Counted from the first letter of the stretch, positions 7,801 through 15,340 are shown. The stretch is 39,563 nucleotides of DNA from Flavobacteriaceae bacterium UBA3478 (GCA_002381155.1 DFQX01000083.1:1-39563); one strand, 5' to 3'. Notes: a model not told the origin generated them from the letters alone. Made by a program: numbers and translations.

Positions 7801-9159
7801 CTTCTTGGCCAGTGCTACGATTTGATGATTAACTCTATTTTCTTCTTCTTGATCGTGACGTTCGAGTTGTAAGTAAAAGTCATCGTCAAAATTTTCCTTA
7901 AACCATACTAAAGCCTCTTCAGCTTGTTGTTCACCTATATTCAAGGCCTTGGCAGACACCTCACCTCTAGTACCCCCCGACAAAATAATTAACCCTTCTT
8001 TGTGTTCTACCAGCAGTTCTTTGTCAATTCGAGGGATGTAGTAAAAACCTTCAGTATATGCCTTAGAACTGAGTTTGGTCAAGTTGTGATATCCTGCTTT
8101 GTTTTTGGCCAGCAGAACAACGGGATAGCCAAGGTCCTTCACCTCTTTATTGTGTCTGTCTTCGACCATCGCCAGCTCACAACCGACGATTCCTTTAATG
8201 GGTTTCTCTGGGTTTGACTTATTATGGGCAGCAACGGCACTAACAAAGCTGAAAGCTCCCATCATGTTGCCCGTATCGGTAAGGGCAACGCCTGGCATTT
8301 CTAATTCAGCGGCAGTCTCGACAAGCTCAGCAGGTTTCATGGTCGCTTGTAAAATAGAGAACTGTGAATGGTTGTGTAGGTGAGCAAAGGAGTGTTGATT
8401 AACCTCCTCAATGTCGATGGTTATATTCTCAGGTTCTTCAGGCTCAAAATATTGCTTGGCTAATTTTTCTGAAGCAGCCTTGAGATTTTTATGCTTAAGG
8501 CCTACAGCCTGAATGGGATAGGGGTTCGCAACTTTGAAATCTTGAAGAACTTCTTCTGAAACTCCTAAAGAGACAGCGTCAAATTCACCGATTCGAATCA
8601 GTTCAAAAAAGCACCGTGCGGTTGCCTCTACGTCTGCACTAGCGTTATGTGCTTCGGCAAATTCAGCTCCAAAAAGTTTACGATGCAGCTCTGAAAGGGT
8701 GGGTAATTTAAATCTTCCGCCACGTCCACCGGGTAGTTGGCAAAAATTAGCAGTTTGCTCGGTGCAAGTATCGAGCACCTTTTTATCAAGAAGTGCAGTA
8801 GTTACTACCATGCGGTAGAATTCTGCCCCCATGATATTGAGGTCAAAATCAATATTCTGTCCTACGACGAAGTCGGTTTTAAGAATAACCTCCTCAAAAG
8901 CCTGAAGAACTTCGTGCAGTTCATGTCCTTCTTTTAAGGCGAGAGCAGTCGAGATGCCGTGTACTCTTTCTGATTGAAAAGGGATATCAAAACCATCCGG
9001 TTTGATTAGGAAGTCTTTTTGATCAATTAGCTTTCCCTCATGATCGTGAAGCTGCCAAGATAATTGAACTGCTCTCGGCCAATTCTCTGAGTCACTAACC
9101 GGGGCTTTATAGTTTTTAGGCAGGCCGGTAGTCTCCGTATCAAAAATGAGGTATAACAT
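4831..9159 (-). CDS. dnaE: DNA polymerase III alpha subunit with fused proofreading exonuclease
   Basis: A 1442-residue replicative polymerase. Residues 1-180 form a DEDDh 3'-5' exonuclease like DnaQ: D7 and E9 in DTETTGL, D106 in NIDFD, and H171 and D176 in HNASAD are all present. A PHP domain starts near residue 256 (HLHNHSQFS), but the usual TDHG reads TDTG and the later Ser-x-Cys position reads SGGT, so its metal site looks eroded. The palm motif PDIDIDF lies at 671-677 with catalytic D672 and D674. QVSLF near 1203-1207 is a probable sliding-clamp motif, followed by an OB-fold and a C-terminal tail. The gene is divergent from rpsP. The fused exonuclease is, to my knowledge, common in flavobacterial DnaE. 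It explains the extra length over an E. coli-type DnaE of about 1160 residues and means proofreading can act in cis. Confidence 0.97.
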   Translation of the reverse strand: MLYLIFDTETTGLPKNYKAPVSDSENWPRAVQLSWQLHDHEGKLIDQKDFLIKPDGFDIPFQSERVHGISTALALKEGHELHEVLQAFEEVILKTDFVVGQNIDFDLNIMGAEFYRMVVTTALLDKKVLDTCTEQTANFCQLPGGRGGRFKLPTLSELHRKLFGAEFAEAHNASADVEATARCFFELIRIGEFDAVSLGVSEEVLQDFKVANPYPIQAVGLKHKNLKAASEKLAKQYFEPEEPENITIDIEEVNQHSFAHLHNHSQFSILQATMKPAELVETAAELEMPGVALTDTGNMMGAFSFVSAVAAHNKSNPEKPIKGIVGCELAMVEDRHNKEVKDLGYPVVLLAKNKAGYHNLTKLSSKAYTEGFYYIPRIDKELLVEHKEGLIILSGGTRGEVSAKALNIGEQQAEEALVWFKENFDDDFYLQLERHDQEEENRVNHQIVALAKKHGIHLVATNNNFYRSKEDQELQDILLCVKEGELKETPIGRGRGYRYGLPNNEYYFKGSEEMKKLFADLPEAIENTTRILEKVENYLLYRDVLLPEFDIPQEFESPEDQVDGAKRGENAYLKHLTFLGAKERYGEVTPEIEDRLLFELNTIEQSGYPGYFLIVEDFIRKAREMNVSVGPGRGSAAGSAVAYCLGITNIDPIKYDLLFERFLNPDRVSMPDIDIDFDDEGRQKVIDYVIGKYGSNQVAQIITYGTMAGKSSIRDTARVLDLPLNEADRLAKLLPDMTKLAKVLGLDSKSLQQNFRSEEAQKIAELQQISQSKDDLGNTLQVAKRLEGTVRNTGIHACGVIITPGDITDFVPVATAKDAEMWVTQFDNSVVESAGLLKMDFLGLKTLTLIKDTLKIIKARTGVQLNPDEFSLEDEKTYELFQRGETIGIFQYESRGMQRYLKELKPNSFDDLIAMNALYRPGPLEYIPSFIARKHGKEPITYDLPEMKEYLENTYGITVYQEQVMLLSQKLGGFTKGEADVLRKAMGKKKKDLIDELRPKFINGGISKGHPKEVLEKIYKDWEAFASYAFNKSHSTCYAYIAYQTAYLKAHYPSEYMAAVLSNNMNHLEQVTLFMEEAKRMGIEVLGPDVNESFYKFGVNAQNAIRFGMGAIKGVGKSAVDTIVDERKESGPYRSVFELAKRIDLRAANKRTFENLAIAGAFDSFGALRSQYFQESNDGINYLEKIIKSATRFKENENASQVSLFADDPVAQISEPEIPPCEPWTTMELLRKEKEVVGLYLTGHPLDDFKKTLQHFTKNELANLNTDLAPFIGREITVGGVVTSAEARISKNGKRWGTFTLEDYSGSYQFRVFSEEFLKFEHFFKEPNFLYIRLLVKEGYPIGDGSTKGEPRLQFNEVRLLQDVMENLSKKINLHLKAEEVNNEFIELLKQRIKEYKGNKALNITLHDKDFQLTLKSRKEKVAITKELLHFLDDQKIPYQLY

Positions 9160-9207
9160 CGAGTGAACTAACTTTTAGAACCCCTAAAAATAGCATAATA
9201 ATGAAGC

Positions 9208-9237
9208 TTGGATAACTAAACATTTCGATTATCTTTG
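9208..9237 (+). promoter_or_regulatory. Promoter of the rpsP-rimM-trmN6 operon
   Basis: TTG at 9208-9210, a 19-base spacer and TATCTTTG at 9230-9237 match the Bacteroidota consensus fully. Transcription should begin near 9242, giving a leader of about 55 bases before rpsP. Confidence 0.85.
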
Positions 9238-9266
9238 CACGACTTTTAAACAATGTATTAATAACC

Positions 9267-9281
9267 GAGGTCGAGAACCTC
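9267..9281 (+). promoter_or_regulatory. Small hairpin in the rpsP leader
   Basis: GAGGT pairs with ACCTC around a CGAGA loop, 16 bases before the rpsP start codon. It could be a binding site for ribosomal-protein feedback or simply a chance stem. Only the pairing is seen; a role is speculation. Confidence 0.3.
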
Positions 9282-9297
9282 AAAAATTTAATGTGAT

Positions 9298-9888
9298 ATG
9301 CCTGTAAGAATTAGATTACAACGCCATGGTAAAAAAGGAAAACCCTTCTATTGGGTAGTTGCTGCCGATTCAAGATCGAAGCGTGATGGTAAATTCCTTG
9401 AAAAACTTGGTATCTACAATCCAAACACAAATCCTGCAACTGTTGAAATCGATGTTGATTCAGCGGTAAAATGGTTACAGAATGGTGCTCAACCAACTGA
9501 CACAGCGCGTACACTGCTTTCAAGAAAGGGAGCCCTTCTTAAGCATCACCTAGTAAAAGGTGTAGCTAAAGGTGCCCTTACTGAGGAGCAAGTGGAAGAG
9601 CGTTTTGCAGCATGGTTATCTGAGAAAGATGCGGCAAATACTGCTGAAATCTCTGCACTAAATAAAGAAAAGGATGCTGCGAAGACGAAAGCTCTTGAGG
9701 CAGAGAAGGAAGCTAACGAAAAGCGTGCTGCTGAGATTGCAGCTGCTAACGCTCCTGAGCCTGAAGTAGTTGAAGAGGCTGTAGAGGAAGGTGCTGAAGA
9801 AGTAGCCGAGGCTCCTGTTGCTGAAGAGACTGCTGCTGAAGAAGCTCCAGCAGAAGAGTCGTCTGAAGAAGAGAAACCAGCTGAATAA
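9298..9888 (+). CDS. rpsP: 30S ribosomal protein bS16 with acidic C-terminal extension
   Basis: A 196-residue protein whose first 80 or so residues are bS16, with the typical start MPVRIRLQRHGKKGKPFYW, then VVAADSRSKRDGKFLEKLG. Standard bS16 is about 80 residues. Here a further helical part rich in Lys, Glu and Ala (about 105-145) leads into a Glu/Ala/Pro tail to residue 196. Long S16 tails are, from memory, common in Bacteroidota, but their job is not known to me. bS16 helps assemble the 30S subunit. The gene leads an operon with rimM 8 bases downstream and has a full consensus promoter. The Glu/Ala-rich codons also create long but false open frames on the opposite strand. Confidence 0.97.
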   Translation: MPVRIRLQRHGKKGKPFYWVVAADSRSKRDGKFLEKLGIYNPNTNPATVEIDVDSAVKWLQNGAQPTDTARTLLSRKGALLKHHLVKGVAKGALTEEQVEERFAAWLSEKDAANTAEISALNKEKDAAKTKALEAEKEANEKRAAEIAAANAPEPEVVEEAVEEGAEEVAEAPVAEETAAEEAPAEESSEEEKPAE

Positions 9889-9896
9889 TTGATTGT

Positions 9897-10424
9897 ATGC
9901 GACTCGAGTCCTGCTATCAACTAGGACATATCGCATCAAAATTTAGCTTCAAGGGTGAGGTGCTTTTAAAACTAGACACCGATTACCCGGGCGAATATCT
10001 AGAAATGGAATCAGTTTTTGTTCAACTAGAACATGAATTGGTTCCATTTTTTATTGAGCGTTCCCGTTGGCACAATGGATCGCTCAGAGTGAAGTTTGAA
10101 GGAGTTGATTCTGAACTTCAAGCTACTGCACTTGTTGGAAAATCGATTTATCGTCCGCTAGACGAGCTTCCTGAATTAGAAGAGGGACAGTACTATTATC
10201 ACGAACTCATCGGGTTTGAAGTTATTGATACTTCTTTTGGTCCTATTGGCGAATTAGTCGGGGTGAATGACAGTTCCACTCAAGCCATTTTTATTATCGA
10301 TTATAAAGGGAAAGAGGTTTTATTGCCAGCGGTAGACGAAATCATCAATTCTATAGATAAAGGCCAAAAACGTATCTTGGTATCAGCGCCAAATGGCCTG
10401 ATAGAACTTTATTTAGAGCCCTGA
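9897..10424 (+). CDS. rimM: Ribosome maturation factor RimM
   Basis: A 175-residue 16S rRNA-processing factor that helps 30S head assembly. The N-terminal part holds the RimM signature (CYQLGHIASKFSFKGEVLLK), and the C-terminal PRC-barrel half starts near YYYHELIGFEV and ends in PNGLIELYL. Length is normal. It follows rpsP by 8 bases, and RimM binds S19 and acts on the same 30S subunit, so co-expression makes sense. In E. coli trmD and rplS follow rimM; here a different tRNA methyltransferase takes that place. Confidence 0.95.
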   Translation: MRLESCYQLGHIASKFSFKGEVLLKLDTDYPGEYLEMESVFVQLEHELVPFFIERSRWHNGSLRVKFEGVDSELQATALVGKSIYRPLDELPELEEGQYYYHELIGFEVIDTSFGPIGELVGVNDSSTQAIFIIDYKGKEVLLPAVDEIINSIDKGQKRILVSAPNGLIELYLEP

Positions 10425-10426
10425 GG

Positions 10427-11131
10427 GTGTTTCGATTTAAACAATTTTCGATAGACGATAGTAATGTTGCGATGAAAATCGGGACCGATGGTGTCTTAAT
10501 AGGTGCTTGGTCTTCTGCACCTGATCCTAAAAAAATCTTAGATGTTGGTTGTGGTACTGGGCTAATCGCTCTTCAATTAGCGCAGCGCTTTTCTTCGAGT
10601 CAAATTAAGGCAATAGATATTGATGAGCAAGCCTGTAAGGCTACTCAAATGAATTTTCTTAATTCTCCCTGGTCTGAGCGACTAATAGTAGTTACGGGTG
10701 ACTTTTTAGATCCGTCTTCGATCGTTGACGCTGATTTTGATTTGATTGTTTCGAATCCGCCTTATTTTCAAGGAGCTGAGACCATAGAAGATGCTAGAAC
10801 TCTCGCTAGAAATTCAAATCATTTACCCTTGCAGTTACTCATTCAGTCTTCATACCGTCTATTGAAGGCCGACGGGTTATTTTCTTTAATTCTCCCTTCA
10901 GGTCGATTTTCGGAAGCACAAAAGGTTGCTTTGGAGGTAGGCTTTAAGATTCGAAGGTATTGTCTAGTCAAGGGTCGCTCAGATTTACCAGTGAAGCGAG
11001 TGATGTTAGAACTTCAAAAAACCACTACTGCTATTGTATCTGAGCGCCAAGAATTAGTGATCGAGATTGAAAGACATCTTTATACTGAAGAGTATCGTCA
11101 TCTTACAGCGCCGTTTTATTTGAATTTTTAG
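10427..11131 (+). CDS. trmN6: tRNA1(Val) adenine-37 N6-methyltransferase
   Basis: A 234-residue SAM-dependent methyltransferase. It starts with GTG two bases after the rimM stop; this start keeps the family-typical N-terminus FRFKQFSIDD, and MKIGTDGVLIGAW follows. The SAM-binding loop is LDVGCGTGLIAL, and the catalytic N6-adenine motif NPPY lies at residues 110-113. These features match the YfiC/TrmN6 family, which methylates A37 of tRNA1(Val); assignment to that substrate is by family. It is probably co-transcribed with rpsP and rimM. Its last four bases overlap the end of the convergent dnaE-type gene. Confidence 0.88.
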   Translation: MFRFKQFSIDDSNVAMKIGTDGVLIGAWSSAPDPKKILDVGCGTGLIALQLAQRFSSSQIKAIDIDEQACKATQMNFLNSPWSERLIVVTGDFLDPSSIVDADFDLIVSNPPYFQGAETIEDARTLARNSNHLPLQLLIQSSYRLLKADGLFSLILPSGRFSEAQKVALEVGFKIRRYCLVKGRSDLPVKRVMLELQKTTTAIVSERQELVIEIERHLYTEEYRHLTAPFYLNF

Positions 11132-14082
11132 AAAGAGGTATTAGTTACGTATTCGCAGCGCTCCTTTCTTTTTACTTCAATACTTCTGAACCCAAACTCT
11201 GTATAGACTAATCCTTCGATGAGGTAGATTCCTTTTGATAGTACAGGATATTTTTGAGCTATTTCAGGAAACGAAGTGGTGTCAAAAATGGTGCCGTTGA
11301 TATCTAAGTAGGTGGCGAACTGCATGATCTTTCCATTCTTTGTTCTAGTATTTTTCACTGTAACTAGATACCCTAGTATTCGAACTGCCTTTCGATCGTA
11401 ATGCTCCAGTTGATCTGCGGTAACACCTTGAATCGGATTTTTTAAAAGTTCAAAAGTCATTGAAAGGGGAAATCCTAAAAGCTCCCAAAGTTCATAGGTT
11501 CTTTCAATCGCTGATTCTTTGAGGTGTGTCAGGCTAACTCCCTTTTGCTCTGATGCGAAAAGTTTGGGTTGAAAGTTTCTTTGTTTACTATTTTTTAAAC
11601 CTAAGGCTTGCCATAACAGCGAGTGCTTATTTTCATTGGTGAAGCTGAAGGCTCCGGCCCGTATTAGAAGTTCTATCTGTGAATTACCTATAGGTACTCG
11701 GTCAATAAAGTCGAATAGACTTTTGAACTCCCCTCGAGTTCTGGCCTCTACTATGTTTATAATGCTTCGTTCCTCTAACTCTTTAAGAGCTATAAGGCCT
11801 AGGTATAATTCCTCTTTGACGATCGTGTGTTGAATATGACTTTTATTGATACAAGGGGTGTGCACTCTTGCACCTAGTCTAACCGCTTCTTTGAGATAGA
11901 ATTCAATCCCGTAGAATCCTCCTCCATTATTGATTACAGCCGTTAGATATTCGAGCGGATAGTAGGCCCTAAGAAATAGGCTTTGATAACTCTCAACAGC
12001 ATAAGAAGCAGAGTGCCCCTTGGCAAAGGCGTAGCCAGCGAAACTTTCGATTTGTCTCCATACTTCACTCACTTCTTCTTCGCGATACCCTTTTTGATTA
12101 CCATTTTCGAAGAATTGCACCTTGATACGATCAAATTCAGTCTTTGATCTTGATTTACCGCTCATTCCTCTGCGTAGTACATCGGCCTCGGCAAGGCTCA
12201 ACCCTCCGTAGTAGTGTGCAACTTTGATAACATCTTCCTGATAAACCATAACTCCATAGGTCTCGGGCATAATATTTAGAAGTACGGGGTTGGCTCTTTG
12301 GTGTACTTTTTCAGGATTTTGATGTCTAAGTATGTATTCATTCATCATTCCGCTTTGAGAAACCCCGGGTCTAATAATCGAGCTAGCAGCAACAAGACTT
12401 AAGTAATCGCTTACTTTAAGTTTTTGCAAAAGCATTCGCATAGCGGGAGATTCAATGTAGAAGCAACCCATGCAATCTCCACGGGCTAATAGTTCATTGA
12501 TAGTAGTGTCATTTTTAAAGGTCTCGATTTGATGAATATCTACCTGTTTATTTTGATTCTGCTCGATGAGTTTTAGGGCATCAGCAATTTTTGATAGACC
12601 TCGCTGAGATAGGATGTCGAATTTGTGAAGCCTAGCGTCTTCAGCGATGTGCATATCAAGATGTATAGTTCGAAATCCTTTGGGCGGAAAAAAGGTAGTG
12701 GCATAATAGTGCGCAGGCTTTTCAGTAATAAGCATTCCTCCGGCATGTATGCTAAAGTGATTGGGTAAGCCTTCAATAAACTTAGAATAGTGCAATACTA
12801 GTCTCTGCAGCTCATCACTCTCCTTGTTGCGACCTAGGGGTTTTGTATTAGCTACTAGTGCATCAATTTCTTCCTTAGAGAGTCCAAATACTTTCCCGAT
12901 TTCTCTGATTACTGCTCTTTTTTGAAAGGTTACATACGCGCCCAGTAAACATACATTCGGATACCTCTCAAATAAATATTGAATCATTTGGTCTCGCTCT
13001 CGCCAAGAAAAATCAATGTCAAAATCGGGAGGGCTACTTCGGTATTTGTTAATGAAACGCTCAAAGTAGAGATTGAGTTCGATAGGATCGACATCGGTAA
13101 TACGTAAGAGATAAGCCACGAGACTGTTGGCTCCACTGCCTCTTCCTACATAGAAAAATCCTCTTTTTCTAGCTTCTCTAGTGAGATCCCAGTTAATTAA
13201 GAAATAAGTGGTGAACGATTTTTCACAGATCAATTGCAGTTCTTTAGCTAGTCGTGCGTGTAGCTCTTTGGGTTTTTTGTTAGGATACCGGTACTCTATT
13301 CCTTCGTGACATAAACGTCTGAGTAGCCGTTCATCTTCTTCCTGGTTTTTCCCAAATAATTGTTGGTTTTGTGAAGGGAGTTTGGGGTCAAAGGGATACT
13401 CAAACGAGCATTGTTTACTGAGTTTCGCAGTTTGCTCTAATAAAAAGGCAAGATCGTTAACCACTTTTTTTAATTCGCTTATATCGAGCATTTGATGATC
13501 GATATCCCCTTGTTCTTCGACGGCTAGTTTACTGAGTAATGTATTATTGTCAATAGCTCTTAGAAGGCGATGGGTATTAAAGTCTCTTTTAGATCGAAAG
13601 CTAACAGGGCTAAGGAATATAAGTCGTTCTTTGTTCTCAATAAGTTTACTAAATCGCAAGCGGTTGAGATCTTTGATCGATACCCCTATGTAATGATTGG
13701 GGAGTGTGATTTGTAGATTTTCAATTTGCACTTGAGTAAAGGGGTAGATAAAGCTTACCTCGTCGAGATCTGGAGCGTATTTTGGATACCCTTTTTTTGA
13801 GGCTTGAATCTCTGACACGAATTGATTGAGATTATAAAAGCCTTGTGCATTTCTCGCGATTCCTACATAACCCTTCGAGTTTCTGTCGCGACAGTCAATG
13901 CCTACGATAGGTGGTATGTTTTTTTTCTGACAGTATTTAACAAAGGATAATACAGCAGCACTGTTGTTGATGTCGGTTAGTGCGGCGAAAGAATACCCTT
14001 TAGCAATAGTCAGGTCGACGAGCTCTTCTTCTGAGATCGTTCCGTATCGTAGACTGTAATAACTGTGACATTGTAGATACAT
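11128..14082 (-). CDS. Second DNA polymerase III alpha-type polymerase (DnaE2-like, translesion)
   Basis: A 984-residue C-family polymerase, shorter than replicative DnaE. The PHP domain is degenerate: the first His of the usual HxH is Gln (LQCHSYYSLRYG) and TDH reads TDI. The palm motif PPDFDIDFSW keeps the catalytic aspartates. QPKLF near residue 837 is a probable clamp-binding motif, and the C-terminus looks like an OB-fold (RILGYLVTVKN). There is no exonuclease domain and no extended tau-binding tail, which suits an error-prone or damage-bypass role. The start codon shares one base with the dinB stop (TAATG-type junction), so translation is coupled. I infer DnaE2/mutasome function from this pairing. 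No imuA-like gene is next to it. Confidence 0.88.
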   Translation of the reverse strand: MYLQCHSYYSLRYGTISEEELVDLTIAKGYSFAALTDINNSAAVLSFVKYCQKKNIPPIVGIDCRDRNSKGYVGIARNAQGFYNLNQFVSEIQASKKGYPKYAPDLDEVSFIYPFTQVQIENLQITLPNHYIGVSIKDLNRLRFSKLIENKERLIFLSPVSFRSKRDFNTHRLLRAIDNNTLLSKLAVEEQGDIDHQMLDISELKKVVNDLAFLLEQTAKLSKQCSFEYPFDPKLPSQNQQLFGKNQEEDERLLRRLCHEGIEYRYPNKKPKELHARLAKELQLICEKSFTTYFLINWDLTREARKRGFFYVGRGSGANSLVAYLLRITDVDPIELNLYFERFINKYRSSPPDFDIDFSWRERDQMIQYLFERYPNVCLLGAYVTFQKRAVIREIGKVFGLSKEEIDALVANTKPLGRNKESDELQRLVLHYSKFIEGLPNHFSIHAGGMLITEKPAHYYATTFFPPKGFRTIHLDMHIAEDARLHKFDILSQRGLSKIADALKLIEQNQNKQVDIHQIETFKNDTTINELLARGDCMGCFYIESPAMRMLLQKLKVSDYLSLVAASSIIRPGVSQSGMMNEYILRHQNPEKVHQRANPVLLNIMPETYGVMVYQEDVIKVAHYYGGLSLAEADVLRRGMSGKSRSKTEFDRIKVQFFENGNQKGYREEEVSEVWRQIESFAGYAFAKGHSASYAVESYQSLFLRAYYPLEYLTAVINNGGGFYGIEFYLKEAVRLGARVHTPCINKSHIQHTIVKEELYLGLIALKELEERSIINIVEARTRGEFKSLFDFIDRVPIGNSQIELLIRAGAFSFTNENKHSLLWQALGLKNSKQRNFQPKLFASEQKGVSLTHLKESAIERTYELWELLGFPLSMTFELLKNPIQGVTADQLEHYDRKAVRILGYLVTVKNTRTKNGKIMQFATYLDINGTIFDTTSFPEIAQKYPVLSKGIYLIEGLVYTEFGFRSIEVKRKERCEYVTNTSF

Positions 14083-15296
14083 TATTGCTTGCGATGAGCG
14101 AGTACGATAGGGGCGTTTCCGTTAAATGGGTTTTCAATTCGTCCGATAGTTTTAGCACCTAGACTTGAAGCTCTGATAATACTTCGATCACCAAAACGTA
14201 GTCTCATTCTATCTATGGCTTGATAGAGCTGAATCGCTGATTCGTTATCGTCAAATAGGTTGATCTGATAGTTACCTCCTGCCAAGTGACTGAATTTGAC
14301 CCCTATTAGTCGAACTCTTAGTCGTCGATTATACAAAGCGTTGAATAGCTCTAATATTCTAGGAATTAACAAGTGATCTGCGCTAGTGTAGGGTATTTTT
14401 AATTGCCTGCTCTGAGTGTCGAAGTCGGCATATTTTATTTTAACGCTTACGCAAGAAGTTAACTTTTGACCCCTTCTGAGCTGATAGGCTAGGTTCTCGG
14501 TCATTGCGATAAGTAATTCTCTCAAGAGAGTCATATCTATGGTGTCGTAGTCAAAGGTTCTTTCGGTAGAAATAGATTTTCTTTCATTGTAAGTGATTAC
14601 AGGGCTGTGATCTATTCCTTGAGCCCTTCGCCAAATGACTCCTCCTGTTTTTCCCAACGTTTGCAAAAGAAGCTCTTCGGGTAGCTTTTGAAGGTCGCTG
14701 ACAATCCTGATACCTAATCGCTGCAGCGTTAGTCCTGTTTTGTCACCTATCATTGGGATTTTTCGAATAGGGAGTGGAGCCAAAAATTGCTTCTCATATC
14801 CTTGATCAATTTTAATTTGATTGTTGGGTTTTGCCTCGCCGGTGGCTACCTTAGAAACTATTTTGTTTATTGATAGCCCAAGCGATATTGGCAATCCACT
14901 TTCTCTAATGATCTTGGTTCTTAGTTCTGAGGCGAACTTATAAGTGCCGAAAAATTGATCCATTCCACTTAGGTCTGCGTAGAATTCATCGATACTGGCT
15001 TTCTCAAAAGCAGGTACCTCTGATTTGATAATTTCAGTGATGAGGTCTGAATATTTGGTGTAGGTACCTGAATTACCTCTTAATACAATAGCTTCTGGAC
15101 AGAGTCTGCGAGCTAATTTCATAGGCATTCCTGAGTGCACGCCAAAAGCTCGTGTTTCATAGCTGCAAGCAGCTACTACTCCGCGATCACTGATGCCACC
15201 GACTAGAAGAGGTCTTTTCTTAAGCTCGCTGTTAATGAGCCGCTCTACAGAGACGAAAAAACTGTCTAGATCTAGATGTAAAATACTTCGATTCAC
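14082..15296 (-). CDS. dinB: Y-family DNA polymerase (Pol IV, DinB-like)
   Basis: A 404-residue translesion polymerase. The metal-binding motifs are intact: HLDLDSFF near residues 7-14 and ASIDEFYADLSG in the palm, so unlike ImuB it should be catalytic. The helix-hairpin-helix region (KIPMIGDKTGLTLQRLGI) and the little-finger domain follow. QINLF near residue 344 is a probable sliding-clamp motif. The start is GTG at 15296-15294. An in-frame TGA two codons upstream rules out a longer protein, and the next Met would remove the active site. The promoter box lies directly upstream, so the mRNA may be leaderless. It is translationally coupled to the DnaE2-like gene, and two palindromes cover its promoter, suggesting damage-inducible repression. 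Confidence 0.93.
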   Translation of the reverse strand: MNRSILHLDLDSFFVSVERLINSELKKRPLLVGGISDRGVVAACSYETRAFGVHSGMPMKLARRLCPEAIVLRGNSGTYTKYSDLITEIIKSEVPAFEKASIDEFYADLSGMDQFFGTYKFASELRTKIIRESGLPISLGLSINKIVSKVATGEAKPNNQIKIDQGYEKQFLAPLPIRKIPMIGDKTGLTLQRLGIRIVSDLQKLPEELLLQTLGKTGGVIWRRAQGIDHSPVITYNERKSISTERTFDYDTIDMTLLRELLIAMTENLAYQLRRGQKLTSCVSVKIKYADFDTQSRQLKIPYTSADHLLIPRILELFNALYNRRLRVRLIGVKFSHLAGGNYQINLFDDNESAIQLYQAIDRMRLRFGDRSIIRASSLGAKTIGRIENPFNGNAPIVLAHRKQ

Positions 15297-15300
15297 TATT

Positions 15301-15308
15301 CAAAATTA
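15301..15308 (-). promoter_or_regulatory. -7 box of the dinB-dnaE2 promoter
   Basis: On the minus strand TAATTTTG is a perfect TAnnTTTG box. It ends four bases before the GTG start codon, so transcription should begin at or within a base or two of the start codon. No TTG is found at the usual -33 distance; that space is filled by palindromes, which fits a weak, regulated promoter. Confidence 0.6.
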
Positions 15309-15340
15309 TGGAATTATTCCAATTATTAGGAAATATTCCT
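15309..15340. promoter_or_regulatory. Two tandem palindromes, candidate operator of the translesion cassette
   Basis: TGGAATTATTCCA (15309-15321) is a 13-base palindrome around a central base. AGGAAATATTCCT (15328-15340) is a related one, pairing five bases on each side. Both share the pattern GGAAnnnTTCC, and their centres are 19 bases apart, close to two helical turns. The first touches the -7 box and the second covers the -33 area, the usual place for a repressor. A LexA-type or other damage regulator is plausible by context, but the binding protein is unknown. Confidence 0.55.

Noticed and set aside
9546..9939. Two long open frames on the minus strand opposite the S16 tail
   Set aside because: They arise from the Glu/Ala-rich codons of rpsP. 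Their Ser/Ala-rich composition matches the antisense of such codons and no family is recognisable.
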